64,000 bases of DNA from KBS-96 sp964247975 (GTDB taxonomy: Bacteria; Acidobacteriota; Terriglobia; Bryobacterales; Bryobacteraceae): assembly GCA_964247975.1 (NCBI GenBank), contig CAXTWH010000002.1, positions 62,001 through 126,000 on the forward strand, in the 5' to 3' direction. The notes under the pieces are model-generated. The model was not told where the DNA came from and ran no database searches. It saw nothing but the letters and a program-made list of their open reading frames with translations. This document shows positions 54,888 to 62,631 of this stretch, one piece after another; position 1 is the first letter of the stretch, and every line of letters starts with the position of its first letter. Position numbers and translations under genes: made by a program.

Positions 54888-54989
54888 GCTGGCGTTTTTG
54901 GCTGTGAACAGCCGAATCAGCCGACATTAGAAATTGCGCGCGTATTGGGCGGCAGTAGGGGATTTTATGCCGAGTGCGGAAAGCAATCC

Positions 54990-55259
54990 ATGACAATGAA
55001 AAACCCACCGCACCCCGGAGGTGTCGTTTTGCGCCAATGTCGCCAATGTATAGAGTCGTCAGGCTTGACGATCACAGACGCCACTACTGCTCTTGGACTG
55101 ACGCTTAATACACTTTCGGAACTCGTGAGCGGGAAGCGCGGCATATCTCTTGAGATGGCTGTGACCGCATAAACTGAAACGGCTGGAACGCACTTGAGTC
55201 AGAGATGTAGAGATGCCAGTAAATGCGAACTTGCCGCGTTTCAGAAAGGGTCCATTTTG
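54990..55259 (+). pseudogene. Broken higA antitoxin (XRE family)
   Basis: Starts like HigA: MTMKNPPHPGGVVLRQC, then ITDATTALGLTLNTLSELVSGKRGISLEMAV, which is the helix-turn-helix, and stops at 55172 in the middle of the fold (75 codons from the first ATG at 54945). Intact HigA has about 25 more residues. A different frame further on (near 55211-55259) reads EMPVNANLPRFRKGP, like the lost C-terminus (MQVNYDLxxFRK), so frameshifts have broken the gene. No higB toxin is found beside it. Confidence 0.65.
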
Positions 55260-55348
55260 AACCGATTCAGAAGAAGCTTAAAAGCCCTTTGACCATGTTG
55301 GTTGTGAGCGTTTGCCCCTGCCCAGCCCGTATGCTAAAAACAGTCGCT

Positions 55349-55564
55349 ATGAACGATATGCCGCCCGAGCACGAAACCTTTGTAACCCTATATCGCCGCG
55401 CCTTTTCGGAATATGGGGCGCAGGCGCTTTGGAACAAACGCATGCTTGAAGAACCAAAGCCGGATGATGGGCTTGTTGTTGCACGAGCGCTGCGCATCGA
55501 AGGTGACCGAGAAGCCCGGAAGCTGGCGGAGCAGATCGAGAAGGCGTGCCGTGCCGCTCTCTAA
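55349..55564 (+). CDS. Small partner of the nucleotidyltransferase (putative antitoxin)
   Basis: 71 residues from the ATG at 55349; the longer frame to 55223 crosses the higA remnant. No family recognised. The sequence is helical and acidic-basic, with ETFVTLYRRAFSEYGAQALWNKRM and ARALRIEGDREARKLAEQIEKAC. It ends inside the start of the nucleotidyltransferase gene (14-base overlap), which means translational coupling. Small helical proteins upstream of AbiEii-like nucleotidyltransferases often act as their antitoxin, so this role is likely by position; direct evidence is lacking. Confidence 0.68.
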   Translation: MNDMPPEHETFVTLYRRAFSEYGAQALWNKRMLEEPKPDDGLVVARALRIEGDREARKLAEQIEKACRAAL

Positions 55565-56387
55565 AATTCAGACTGATATTCTCCGGCTTCTGGCCGCGCA
55601 CCGTGACCCGGAAAGCTATGTTGCCGGAGCTAGCGCGTTGAATCGTGACGCGCCGCGCTATTCCAGCGACATTGATGTTTTTCACGGCCGCGAGGAACGC
55701 GCCGCATCAGCCGCCGCCGCTGATGCGCAAACACTTGAGGCAGCAGGATACGCCGTTAAATGGGTACGGCGCGAACCGGCAATCTATACCGCCCAAGTCA
55801 CCGGGCCGAGCGGCGAGACACATCTTGAATGGGTTGTCGATAGCGAGTTTCGTTTTTTCCCTGTTATGCGGGATGACATTTTCGGTTATGTGCTTCATCC
55901 GGTGGACCTCGCAACAAACAAAGTTATGGCCGCGGCCGGCCGCCGCGAACTGCGCGACATCGTTGATGTGGTGACGGTTCATGAAACTATCCTTCCCTTG
56001 GGCGCCGTGGTGTGGGCAGCGGTTGAAAAATCACCGGGGTACACGCCCGAAGGATTGATTGCCGAAATCCGGCGGAACTCTAACTATCCCGCCGCCGAAT
56101 GGCGGGCGCTCGTCAGCACTGAACCAATTGAGCCGAATGTTGTGGTACCTAAACTACGAGCTGCGCTCGACGACGCAGAAGCGTTCGTATCACGCATGCC
56201 CACAGAAAAAATCGGCTTGCTTTTCTTGCAGGCCAGTAAAGTTGTGCAACCCGATCCCGACCTCTTAGCCAGCTATCAAACGCATGCCGGGCGACCGCGC
56301 GGCCAATGGCCCACCAGCGCCGACATCACCGCCGCCATGCTGGAGCGTTACAACAAGAAGCCCAACGGCAACGAGCCAAAGCTGTAA
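55551..56387 (+). CDS. Nucleotidyltransferase of the AbiEii-like toxin superfamily
   Basis: 278 residues from a GTG at 55551, with AAGG six bases upstream. The nucleotidyltransferase core is AGASALNRDAPRYSSDIDVFH: the conserved Gly/Ser, Arg and the Asp-x-Asp metal pair (residues about 25-45), followed by LEWVVDSEFRFFPV, VLHPVDLATNKVMAAAGR and RELRDIVDV, as in AbiEii/AbiGii proteins. Related toxins add nucleotides to tRNA or act in abortive phage infection. The target here is unknown. It is coupled to the small upstream gene and has a terminator hairpin at 56424-56441. Confidence 0.82.
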   Translation: MPLSKIQTDILRLLAAHRDPESYVAGASALNRDAPRYSSDIDVFHGREERAASAAAADAQTLEAAGYAVKWVRREPAIYTAQVTGPSGETHLEWVVDSEFRFFPVMRDDIFGYVLHPVDLATNKVMAAAGRRELRDIVDVVTVHETILPLGAVVWAAVEKSPGYTPEGLIAEIRRNSNYPAAEWRALVSTEPIEPNVVVPKLRAALDDAEAFVSRMPTEKIGLLFLQASKVVQPDPDLLASYQTHAGRPRGQWPTSADITAAMLERYNKKPNGNEPKL

Positions 56388-56734
56388 CGTTCGCTACTGG
56401 TAGTTTTACGCCGGCGAGGACAGCCGGCTTTCGCCGGTTTTCCAGCGCATCGGCGCAGGCATCATCCGAAGTAATGTCTTCCTCTATGAGGAACACGTTC
56501 CCGCCCATTTCGGTTTCTCCGGCTCCTTTGTCTGTCCATTAGACGTAGCCGCCAACCACCGCCCAAATACAGCGGGGCGGTTCAATCCCAAAACGGGAAG
56601 CCATACCGATATTGTGACTCCGTTTTGCACGTTCCATAAGGGTCCTTTGCGCAACAAATTATCTACAGGCTCTAGATCAGAGATGTTGCTTGCCATGATC
56701 TTTTCCGGCACATGCCACCGGCAGTTCAATTGTA
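56388..56734. other. Gene-free stretch between two convergent genes
   Basis: 347 bases between the nucleotidyltransferase and the serine hydrolase. It contains the terminator at 56424-56441. No open frame with family resemblance was found on either strand; a minus-strand frame at 56484-56729 has a start codon but no recognisable content. Possibly remnants of decayed genes. Confidence 0.5.
56424..56441 (+). terminator. Intrinsic terminator after the nucleotidyltransferase gene
   Basis: CCGGC (56424-56428), a TTTC loop, GCCGG (56433-56437), then TTTT. The stem can gain an A-T and a G-T pair. It lies 36 bases after the stop codon at 56387. Short but correctly built. Confidence 0.5.
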
Positions 56735-57811
56735 TTAGCGGTCAATCAGAATGTCCGCTATACTGTGCGCAAGTGCTTCAAGATCAGCGTTTTCAGTGTT
56801 AGACAGAATAGCAATACCTAATTGTTTCTCCGGGATGAGAAGAAGCGCGGAACTAGCTCCTTGTTGATCGCCAGAGTGCGCAATGGCCTTCATGCCTCGG
56901 TATGAGAAAACACCCCAGCCTAACGCGTATCCTCTATCTTTGGACAGGTTTGTAATTGGCGTCCACATCTCGTTTAATGTCTTGGGCGGAAGCAGACTAC
57001 CTGAGTAAAGATGCAATATGAAATGTGCAAGATCGCCAGCCGTTGTCAGCAAGCCGCCTGCCGGGTATTTATCGCTGGAATCGATAAAGGGCGCGTTTTC
57101 CAATTCACCATCACTCCCAAGATCGTAACCGCGAGCCCGATTCGGAATTATTTTCCGGGCATCGTCAAGTGTTGAATCAGGCATTTCAGCGGGCGTGAAA
57201 ACGTATTGCTTCATCAACTCGAAGAACGGTTTGCCTGCTGCGCCCTCCAGAACACAACCGAGCACGGTATACCCAAACGTTGTATACAAAAATGCGGTTC
57301 CAGGTTGATTGACGAGCGGATCCTTGCCGAACAGTGCGAATGCGTCGCTCAGCTTTGCATAATGGTGTGTGCTGCTAACCTCTGGATCGTTCAGCGTGTC
57401 CGCCCTGTAATGGCGGATGCCACTGCGATGTGAAAGCAGTTCACGTGCTGTTATCGGCCACGGCTTTATCGGAAATGCTGGACAATAGTTCTGGATTGGA
57501 ACATCCAAGTTTAAACGTCCATTTACAGCGAGCGCCAAAGCCGCAGTTGCAGTAAGTGGCTTCGCTACTGACGCGGTGCGGAATCGGCTCCGTTCAGTGA
57601 CGTCTATGTGGTTCTCAACATCTGCTTCACCGAACGCGCCGGAATACAGAATTCGTCCTTGATTGACGATGGCGATAGAGAGGCCGGGAATCTTGTCCTT
57701 CAACATCGCCGCCTTAACAAGGCTTTTAATCTTGATCCGAGCGTCTGCTTGTGAATCGTTGCAAATGACCGGTGACACACAAGTCAAGATAATGAGGAGC
57801 AATCGATTCAT
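56735..57811 (-). CDS. Serine hydrolase of the beta-lactamase class C/D-alanyl-D-alanine carboxypeptidase fold
   Basis: 358 residues with a signal peptide (1-17, LLLIILTCVSPVICND). The nucleophile motif is Ser81-Val-Ala-Lys84; the second motif is Tyr-Thr-Thr in FLYTTFGYTVLG, where class C enzymes have Tyr-x-Asn; the third is HSG near 315 in IAHSGDQQGASS. This variant set is typical of broad 'beta-lactamase family' esterases and peptidases in soil bacteria rather than of a true AmpC. It acts in the periplasm on an unknown substrate. It is convergent with the nucleotidyltransferase and divergent from hicA. Confidence 0.86.
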   Translation of the reverse strand: MNRLLLIILTCVSPVICNDSQADARIKIKSLVKAAMLKDKIPGLSIAIVNQGRILYSGAFGEADVENHIDVTERSRFRTASVAKPLTATAALALAVNGRLNLDVPIQNYCPAFPIKPWPITARELLSHRSGIRHYRADTLNDPEVSSTHHYAKLSDAFALFGKDPLVNQPGTAFLYTTFGYTVLGCVLEGAAGKPFFELMKQYVFTPAEMPDSTLDDARKIIPNRARGYDLGSDGELENAPFIDSSDKYPAGGLLTTAGDLAHFILHLYSGSLLPPKTLNEMWTPITNLSKDRGYALGWGVFSYRGMKAIAHSGDQQGASSALLLIPEKQLGIAILSNTENADLEALAHSIADILIDR

Positions 57812-57894
57812 TTCCTGCCGGGCGTCTTAGCGCATCCGACCTCAATATCGTAACCTTCCCATACAGGAATCAACTTTGTTTTAGACTGGAATCA

Positions 57895-58089
57895 GTGAAG
57901 GTTCGAGAGCTAATGCGGCTCGTCGAGGCAGACGGTTGGGAGCATGTCCGTACCAATGGCAGCCATCGCCACTATAAACACTCTTCAAAGCCGAATGTGG
58001 TGACAATTCCCGGACACCCAGGTGATGATGTGCCGTTAGGCACCTTGAAATCAATTCTGAAAGCGGCAGGTTTGGAGAAGAAGCAATGA
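57895..58089 (+). CDS. hicA: HicA-type mRNA interferase toxin
   Basis: 64 residues beginning with a GTG. HicA double-stranded RNA-binding fold: VRELMRLVEADGWEHVRT, then the catalytic histidine in the GSHRHY motif (His24), then HPGDDVPLGTLKSILKAAGL. It cleaves mRNA and tmRNA when freed from HicB. Its stop overlaps the hicB start (ATGA), which ensures both are made together. The toxin comes first, as in most HicAB pairs. Confidence 0.92.
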   Translation: MKVRELMRLVEADGWEHVRTNGSHRHYKHSSKPNVVTIPGHPGDDVPLGTLKSILKAAGLEKKQ

Positions 58090-58304
58090 AATACGCAGTG
58101 TTATTCGAACAAGCCGAGAACAACTGGGCTGCCTACGTTCCTGATCTTCCAGGCTGCATGACAACCGGTGAAACTCTTGAGCAAACCGAAATCAACATCC
58201 GCGAAGCGATTGAGGGACATTTACAGACTCTGCGGGAGTTTGGAGATCCTGTTCCGCAGCCTACCAGCGTAGCTAAAGAAGTCGAGATATCACCGGCAGC
58301 ATAG
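58086..58304 (+). CDS. hicB: HicB-type antitoxin
   Basis: 72 residues. The partial RNase H fold of HicB: FEQAENNWAAYVPDLPGCMTTGETLEQTEINIREAIEGHL, with the typical 'YVPDLPGC' and 'GETLEEA' motifs. It neutralises HicA. The family often adds a C-terminal helix-turn-helix or ribbon-helix-helix; this one is short, so DNA binding by the complex may be weak or absent. It overlaps hicA by four bases and ends 19 bases before the convergent TetR gene. Confidence 0.92.
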   Translation: MKYAVLFEQAENNWAAYVPDLPGCMTTGETLEQTEINIREAIEGHLQTLREFGDPVPQPTSVAKEVEISPAA

Positions 58305-58323
58305 GTTTACTTGTGACAGAGAT

Positions 58324-58926
58324 TTATCTTCCCTTGGAAAGCTTTTTGGAGCTTTTGATGGCTTGCTGATTGAGGCTTGCTAAAACAAGCCCGATCAATC
58401 CGGCAATCAGTTTACGCAGTTGATCCGTGTTCTTGGCGGCAGCTTTGAAGCCCGGCATAGCGTTAGTGAGAATTAGCGCGACCTGCAGCGGCGAAAGATC
58501 CACTTTTGTTTGTTTGCGCATTAAAGATTCCAAAATTTCAACTACTATGGCGACAAAATCAGCGGCAGCTTTGTTGGTCGCTTCTGCCGCAAATTCGTAG
58601 CTGCTTTCCAGTAGATCTTTCGCATCCGGCGATGCCTGCACGATTTCGAATCCGCGAACAGTCCAAATATCAAAAGCAAACGCCAGCTTTTCTTTGGGCG
58701 TCTCGAAACGGTCTAGCCCTTCACGAATTTCGTTGAGCAGTGCCGCAAATACCTGCGTTGTAACGGCAATCAGCAATTCCTCTTTGGAAGGAAAAACCAG
58801 GTACAAGGACGGCCTGGACAGATGCGCGGCTTCAGCGATATCGGCCATGGTGACGCGCCTGTAGCCATAGCGCACAAAAACCTGCTTGGCTGCTTCGATC
58901 ACTTTCTGCTCGTTCTTTCCCGCCAT
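58324..58926 (-). CDS. TetR family transcriptional regulator
   Basis: 200 residues. The N-terminal helix-turn-helix is VTMADIAEAAHLSRPSLYLVFPSKEELL (about 25-52), the TetR signature. The C-terminal ligand-binding domain is not assignable. It is divergent from the SDR gene, and the 85 bases between them contain a 51-base palindromic region, so it very likely represses both. The basic C-terminal tail (KSSKKLSKGR) is unusual but harmless. Confidence 0.92.
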   Translation of the reverse strand: MAGKNEQKVIEAAKQVFVRYGYRRVTMADIAEAAHLSRPSLYLVFPSKEELLIAVTTQVFAALLNEIREGLDRFETPKEKLAFAFDIWTVRGFEIVQASPDAKDLLESSYEFAAEATNKAAADFVAIVVEILESLMRKQTKVDLSPLQVALILTNAMPGFKAAAKNTDQLRKLIAGLIGLVLASLNQQAIKSSKKLSKGR

Positions 58927-58939
58927 TCGTTTTTATTCT

Positions 58940-58990
58940 TGACAAATTTAGTAAAAATGTCAAATATAGACATATAGACAAAATTTGTCA
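58940..58990. promoter_or_regulatory. Nested palindromic operator between TetR and SDR genes
   Basis: Perfect arms TGACAAATTT (58940-58949) and AAATTTGTCA (58981-58990) share one centre (58965) with the inner arms ATGTC (58957-58961) and GACAT (58969-58973). A TTGACA at 58939-58944 with a weak AT-rich -10 around 58962-58970 gives a promoter towards the SDR gene, placed under the operator. This is the arrangement expected for TetR autoregulation; two dimers could bind. Confidence 0.65.
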
Positions 58991-59011
58991 TGTTGATGAA
59001 AGGGTGTAGCC

Positions 59012-59809
59012 ATGAAAATGTCCGGCCATACGATTCTGATTACGGGTGGAACCAGCGGTCTTGGATTTGAGTTCGCCCGCCAGCTACTCGATTTGAACAA
59101 CACAGTAATTATTACGGGCCGGAATGAGGCTAAGCTTGCGGAAGCGCAAAGTAAGCTCCCGCAAGCGCATGTGCTTCAAAGCGATGTCAGCGATCCGTAC
59201 GCTATTCCTCTTCTCTTTAATCAGGTGACAAAGCAATTTTCCGCCTTGAACATACTGATCAATAATGCGGGCATTATGCGGAAGATCAACTTGCACGAGG
59301 CGGAAAGCAGTCTCGAAGATGTCACCCGCGAAGTTGAAACGAATCTCGTAGGACCGGTGCAAATGGTGAAACAGTTTCTGCCGTACCTCAAGGCGAGCCG
59401 GGAAGCCGCCATCGTGAACGTGTCGTCCGGCCTTGCTTTCATTCCGTTTCCGCTGTCTCCTATTTACTGTGCTTCGAAAGCGGGGCTTCACTCTTATACG
59501 CAATCTCTGCGCGTCCAGCTTAAGAACACAAACGTTAAGGTGTTCGAACTGGCTGCGCCAGGGGCTAGAACTCCGCTTAACAATATTTTCGGTGCTCACG
59601 AGGTAGACAGCCGCATGTTGATGGATCCTTCCAAACTGGTGAAAACAGCAATTCGGGGAATGAGGAACGACACGCTCGAAATCCGGCCCGGTTTAAGTAA
59701 AGCCTTGAGACTTTTCAGCCGAATCGCGCCACAGTTGGCGCTCAATGGCCTGAGCAGGCCAGTCAAAGCTATGGTGATGCAAACAACAGAACCTGCGCAG
59801 CGAAGTTGA
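59012..59809 (+). CDS. Short-chain dehydrogenase/reductase
   Basis: 265 residues. Cofactor-binding TGGTSGLGFEFA (TGxxxGxG) at residue about 12, ITGRNEAKL, NNAGIMRK near 88, the catalytic Ser in IVNVSSGLAF and the Tyr-x-x-x-Lys in YCASKAGLHSY. These are classical SDRs of the DltE/oxidoreductase type, reducing or oxidising an unknown carbonyl/alcohol with NAD(P). The ATG at 59012 has AAGGG seven bases upstream. Regulated by the divergent TetR gene. Confidence 0.93.
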   Translation: MKMSGHTILITGGTSGLGFEFARQLLDLNNTVIITGRNEAKLAEAQSKLPQAHVLQSDVSDPYAIPLLFNQVTKQFSALNILINNAGIMRKINLHEAESSLEDVTREVETNLVGPVQMVKQFLPYLKASREAAIVNVSSGLAFIPFPLSPIYCASKAGLHSYTQSLRVQLKNTNVKVFELAAPGARTPLNNIFGAHEVDSRMLMDPSKLVKTAIRGMRNDTLEIRPGLSKALRLFSRIAPQLALNGLSRPVKAMVMQTTEPAQRS

Positions 59810-59958
59810 TTATCTAACGTGAGTTTTATCGGTGCGAAGCCGATCCGCTCCATATGCAGACAGCACTTTCCGAAGACCAACTCCGGGCGCGAACTGGAGC
59901 AAATCCCAATGGCCATTCTTTGCGCGGATGGGACATTAGAAGAACCTGACCGCATAAT

Positions 59959-62571
59959 ATGGGCTACATGGTCAAAGACATCGTCGTCCGGGCATTGTTG
60001 TTGCTTTGGTTTTATGCTCCTGTGCAGAGTGCACTTCGGGCTGGTGTGGAAGCGCAAACCTTCAAACCAACCCTGGCCCTTAAGACTAACTCGGTCGGGC
60101 CCAATCGTTTTGTAGCAGTTCATGGACGTAGGGCAGTCATTATGGGCTACCCGGAAGGTGGGCTTGAGATTTGGGCTTATCCGTTTCAGATCCTGAGTAA
60201 CTACCAGGTCGGCTTCAAGGCGGAAGGAACCACGACCGCGGCGGATGGAAGACTCCTGCTCAGGCGAGTTGACTATAAATCCGATTCGATTACTCGTACC
60301 TACGTCGGTCCCGATTACCTGATTCGCGAGAAGCTGTTTGTACCGCTCGAACAGGCAGCGGCGGTCATCAGTTACGAAGTGGAAGGTATCAGACCAGTCG
60401 AGATCAACGTCAGTTTTCAACCCGTCCTGAATCTGATGTGGCCAGCAGCCCTCGGTGGCCAGTATACCCGCTGGATTGCCTCAACAAACCGGGGCGATGT
60501 GCCGGGTTTTATCATTTCGGAACCAGGACGCGGCTTTTCAGCGGTTATCGGCTCCCGGGATGCAGTGGGCCACAGCGATACGGTAAACAGTACGATTCCG
60601 GCGTCAAGCGGAATGGCATTCTCATTGCGACCGTCGGCTTCCGCAGCGAACATTCCATCAAAAGCTACCGTGTACGTGGCACTCAATCCGGCCGGAACAC
60701 GCCAGCCTTTAGAAGCGCTTCAGAAATTATCCACCCAATTGCCCCAATTAGAGATCGATGCCGCAACGCATTATCGGGAGCTCAAGCGAACTTCGCTGCA
60801 AATCCGCACTCCGGACCAGGATCTTAACGCCAGTATTGCGTCGTCCGTCGTAGCTCTCGATCAAGCCTGGGTTTGTAATGACTTACTAGGCTGCGGCATG
60901 GTGGCCGGCTATGGCCCATCCAGAGACCAACGCCGTCCGCAGTACGCCTGGTTCTTCGGTGGAGATGGACTGGTTGCAGCCAACGCCCTGATCTCTGCCG
61001 GCGAGTATTCGCGCGCGCGTGAAGAGCTTGGCTTTATTCAGAAATATCAGGATTCTGCTTCAGGTATGATCTGGCACGAGTTGTCGCAAAGCGCCGGATT
61101 TATTGATTGGTCTAAGTATCCTTACATGTATGTCCATGTTGATATCAGCTTCGATTATCTAGCAACCCTTGCCAGATACGTTGCCGTTAGCGGGGACATT
61201 AAATTTGCCGAAGACCGATGGCCGTCTGTGGCGGCAGCTTACCTATATTGTCAATCGCAGATAAACAGCGGCGACCATTTGCCGCACATCCCGCCCGACA
61301 AAGAAGCCAGTGACGAGCAGCATCGACCTGCCGACGACTTGGCGCTTACGGCAAGCTGGATAGCTGCGGCATCCGGCTTTGCTCAGTTAGCTACACTAAC
61401 CGGTCATGCCGACCAGGTTCAGGGCGCTCTCCAGCAGGTTCAATTGACTCGGCAATCTATTTCAGCGCACTACTGGAACGCCGCGAAGAATTTCTGGTTC
61501 GATGGTCACACGCAATCGGGAGAACCGATCTTTCGCCAGGCAGCAGGTCCAACACAACTCCTGGTGCAGCAGGTCTTTTCGCCGGAACAGAACAAAACCT
61601 TGCTTTCTCAGTTGGCTTCTGCAAATTTTCAAACCGATTGGGGAATCCGCGAGGTAGCGGCCAGTTCCAAGGATTACAATCCTTATTCCTACGGTGCGGG
61701 CAGCGTTTCCGCACTCGGCTCAGCAGAGGTTGCAATTACATTTTGGCAGGCTCATCGGCCGGAAACCGCCTGGGCGCTTTGGAACGGAATTGCCCAGTGG
61801 GGGAGCCTCGATTCGCCGGGGCACATTCACGAGGTTCTTGCCGGCAATTTCTTTCATGAAGAAACCGAATCGGTACCCGAGCAAACCTGGTCTTCGGCAG
61901 GGTTCCTGGACGCCACCGTGCGTGGCCTGTTCGGCTTAGAAATCGACGGCGTTGCGAATAATGTGCGTTTCGCTCCGCACATTCCCGCTGAATGGGATCA
62001 TGTGACATTAGAAAATATCTGCTTGCCTCATTCAACGCTCGGCTTCGAGGTTAAGCAAAGCATGACTGATCTTGACGTAGATATCAGGAATCAGGGCAGT
62101 CCAACAACGGTAACGTTCGAACCCCAAATTCCTTTAGGAGCAGAGCTGGTAGGGTCCGATTTCAATGGCACGAAAATCGTTGCCGCAACGAAGCTATTCT
62201 CAGGTGACGAGCACGCAAAGATGACCATCTCTGTTCCGCCCGGGGCCAGTCACCTCCAAGTCCGCTATCAGGGTGGCATATCACTGATGCAGAATCATCC
62301 GGTTTTACACGTCGGTGATTCGAGCTCACAACTGAAGATCGTAGAAGTGAGGTTCCATTCGCATGTATTATCGATTGAAGCCGATCTTGGTCCTGGCGGC
62401 GAGAACAAGCTGAAAATCCGAACGCCCTGGAAAATAACAGCGCACCAGGGGGGAAACGTGAACTCACTCTCGCCCTACGTTGATGAGATAAGCATTGACA
62501 CAACGGCAGCTTCAGTAACTCGACTAAGCGAATATACTCGCGGGCGCTTCGAAATCGCGTTTATGCATTAA
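59959..62571 (+). CDS. Secreted six-hairpin glycoside hydrolase (glycogen-debranching/GH15-like)
   Basis: 870 residues with a signal peptide in the first 30 (VRALLLLWFYAPVQSAL). Residues 40-260 form an N-terminal beta-sandwich. An (alpha/alpha)6 domain (about 285-650) carries YAWFFGGDGLVAANALISAGEY, MIWHELSQSAGF and PYMYVHVDISFDYLATLARYV, which resemble amylo-alpha-1,6-glucosidase and related six-hairpin enzymes. A C-terminal beta domain follows (VRFAPHIPAEWDHVTLEN). The Asp in FFGGDG and the Glu in WHELS are candidate catalytic residues. Substrate unknown, perhaps a plant or microbial oligosaccharide. It lies just upstream of a TonB-dependent receptor gene on the same strand, fitting a carbohydrate-use locus. 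Confidence 0.78.
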   Translation: MGYMVKDIVVRALLLLWFYAPVQSALRAGVEAQTFKPTLALKTNSVGPNRFVAVHGRRAVIMGYPEGGLEIWAYPFQILSNYQVGFKAEGTTTAADGRLLLRRVDYKSDSITRTYVGPDYLIREKLFVPLEQAAAVISYEVEGIRPVEINVSFQPVLNLMWPAALGGQYTRWIASTNRGDVPGFIISEPGRGFSAVIGSRDAVGHSDTVNSTIPASSGMAFSLRPSASAANIPSKATVYVALNPAGTRQPLEALQKLSTQLPQLEIDAATHYRELKRTSLQIRTPDQDLNASIASSVVALDQAWVCNDLLGCGMVAGYGPSRDQRRPQYAWFFGGDGLVAANALISAGEYSRAREELGFIQKYQDSASGMIWHELSQSAGFIDWSKYPYMYVHVDISFDYLATLARYVAVSGDIKFAEDRWPSVAAAYLYCQSQINSGDHLPHIPPDKEASDEQHRPADDLALTASWIAAASGFAQLATLTGHADQVQGALQQVQLTRQSISAHYWNAAKNFWFDGHTQSGEPIFRQAAGPTQLLVQQVFSPEQNKTLLSQLASANFQTDWGIREVAASSKDYNPYSYGAGSVSALGSAEVAITFWQAHRPETAWALWNGIAQWGSLDSPGHIHEVLAGNFFHEETESVPEQTWSSAGFLDATVRGLFGLEIDGVANNVRFAPHIPAEWDHVTLENICLPHSTLGFEVKQSMTDLDVDIRNQGSPTTVTFEPQIPLGAELVGSDFNGTKIVAATKLFSGDEHAKMTISVPPGASHLQVRYQGGISLMQNHPVLHVGDSSSQLKIVEVRFHSHVLSIEADLGPGGENKLKIRTPWKITAHQGGNVNSLSPYVDEISIDTTAASVTRLSEYTRGRFEIAFMH

Positions 62572-62631
62572 AGTCTGACGGTCCACCTTGATTTTTTGTT
62601 GATATAGTGTACACCGAGGGGTGGGCGGTCT

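Noticed and set aside
55223..55348. Longer N-terminus for the 71-residue gene
   Set aside because: The added residues read through the higA remnant and lack a credible ribosome binding site; the ATG at 55349 fits better.
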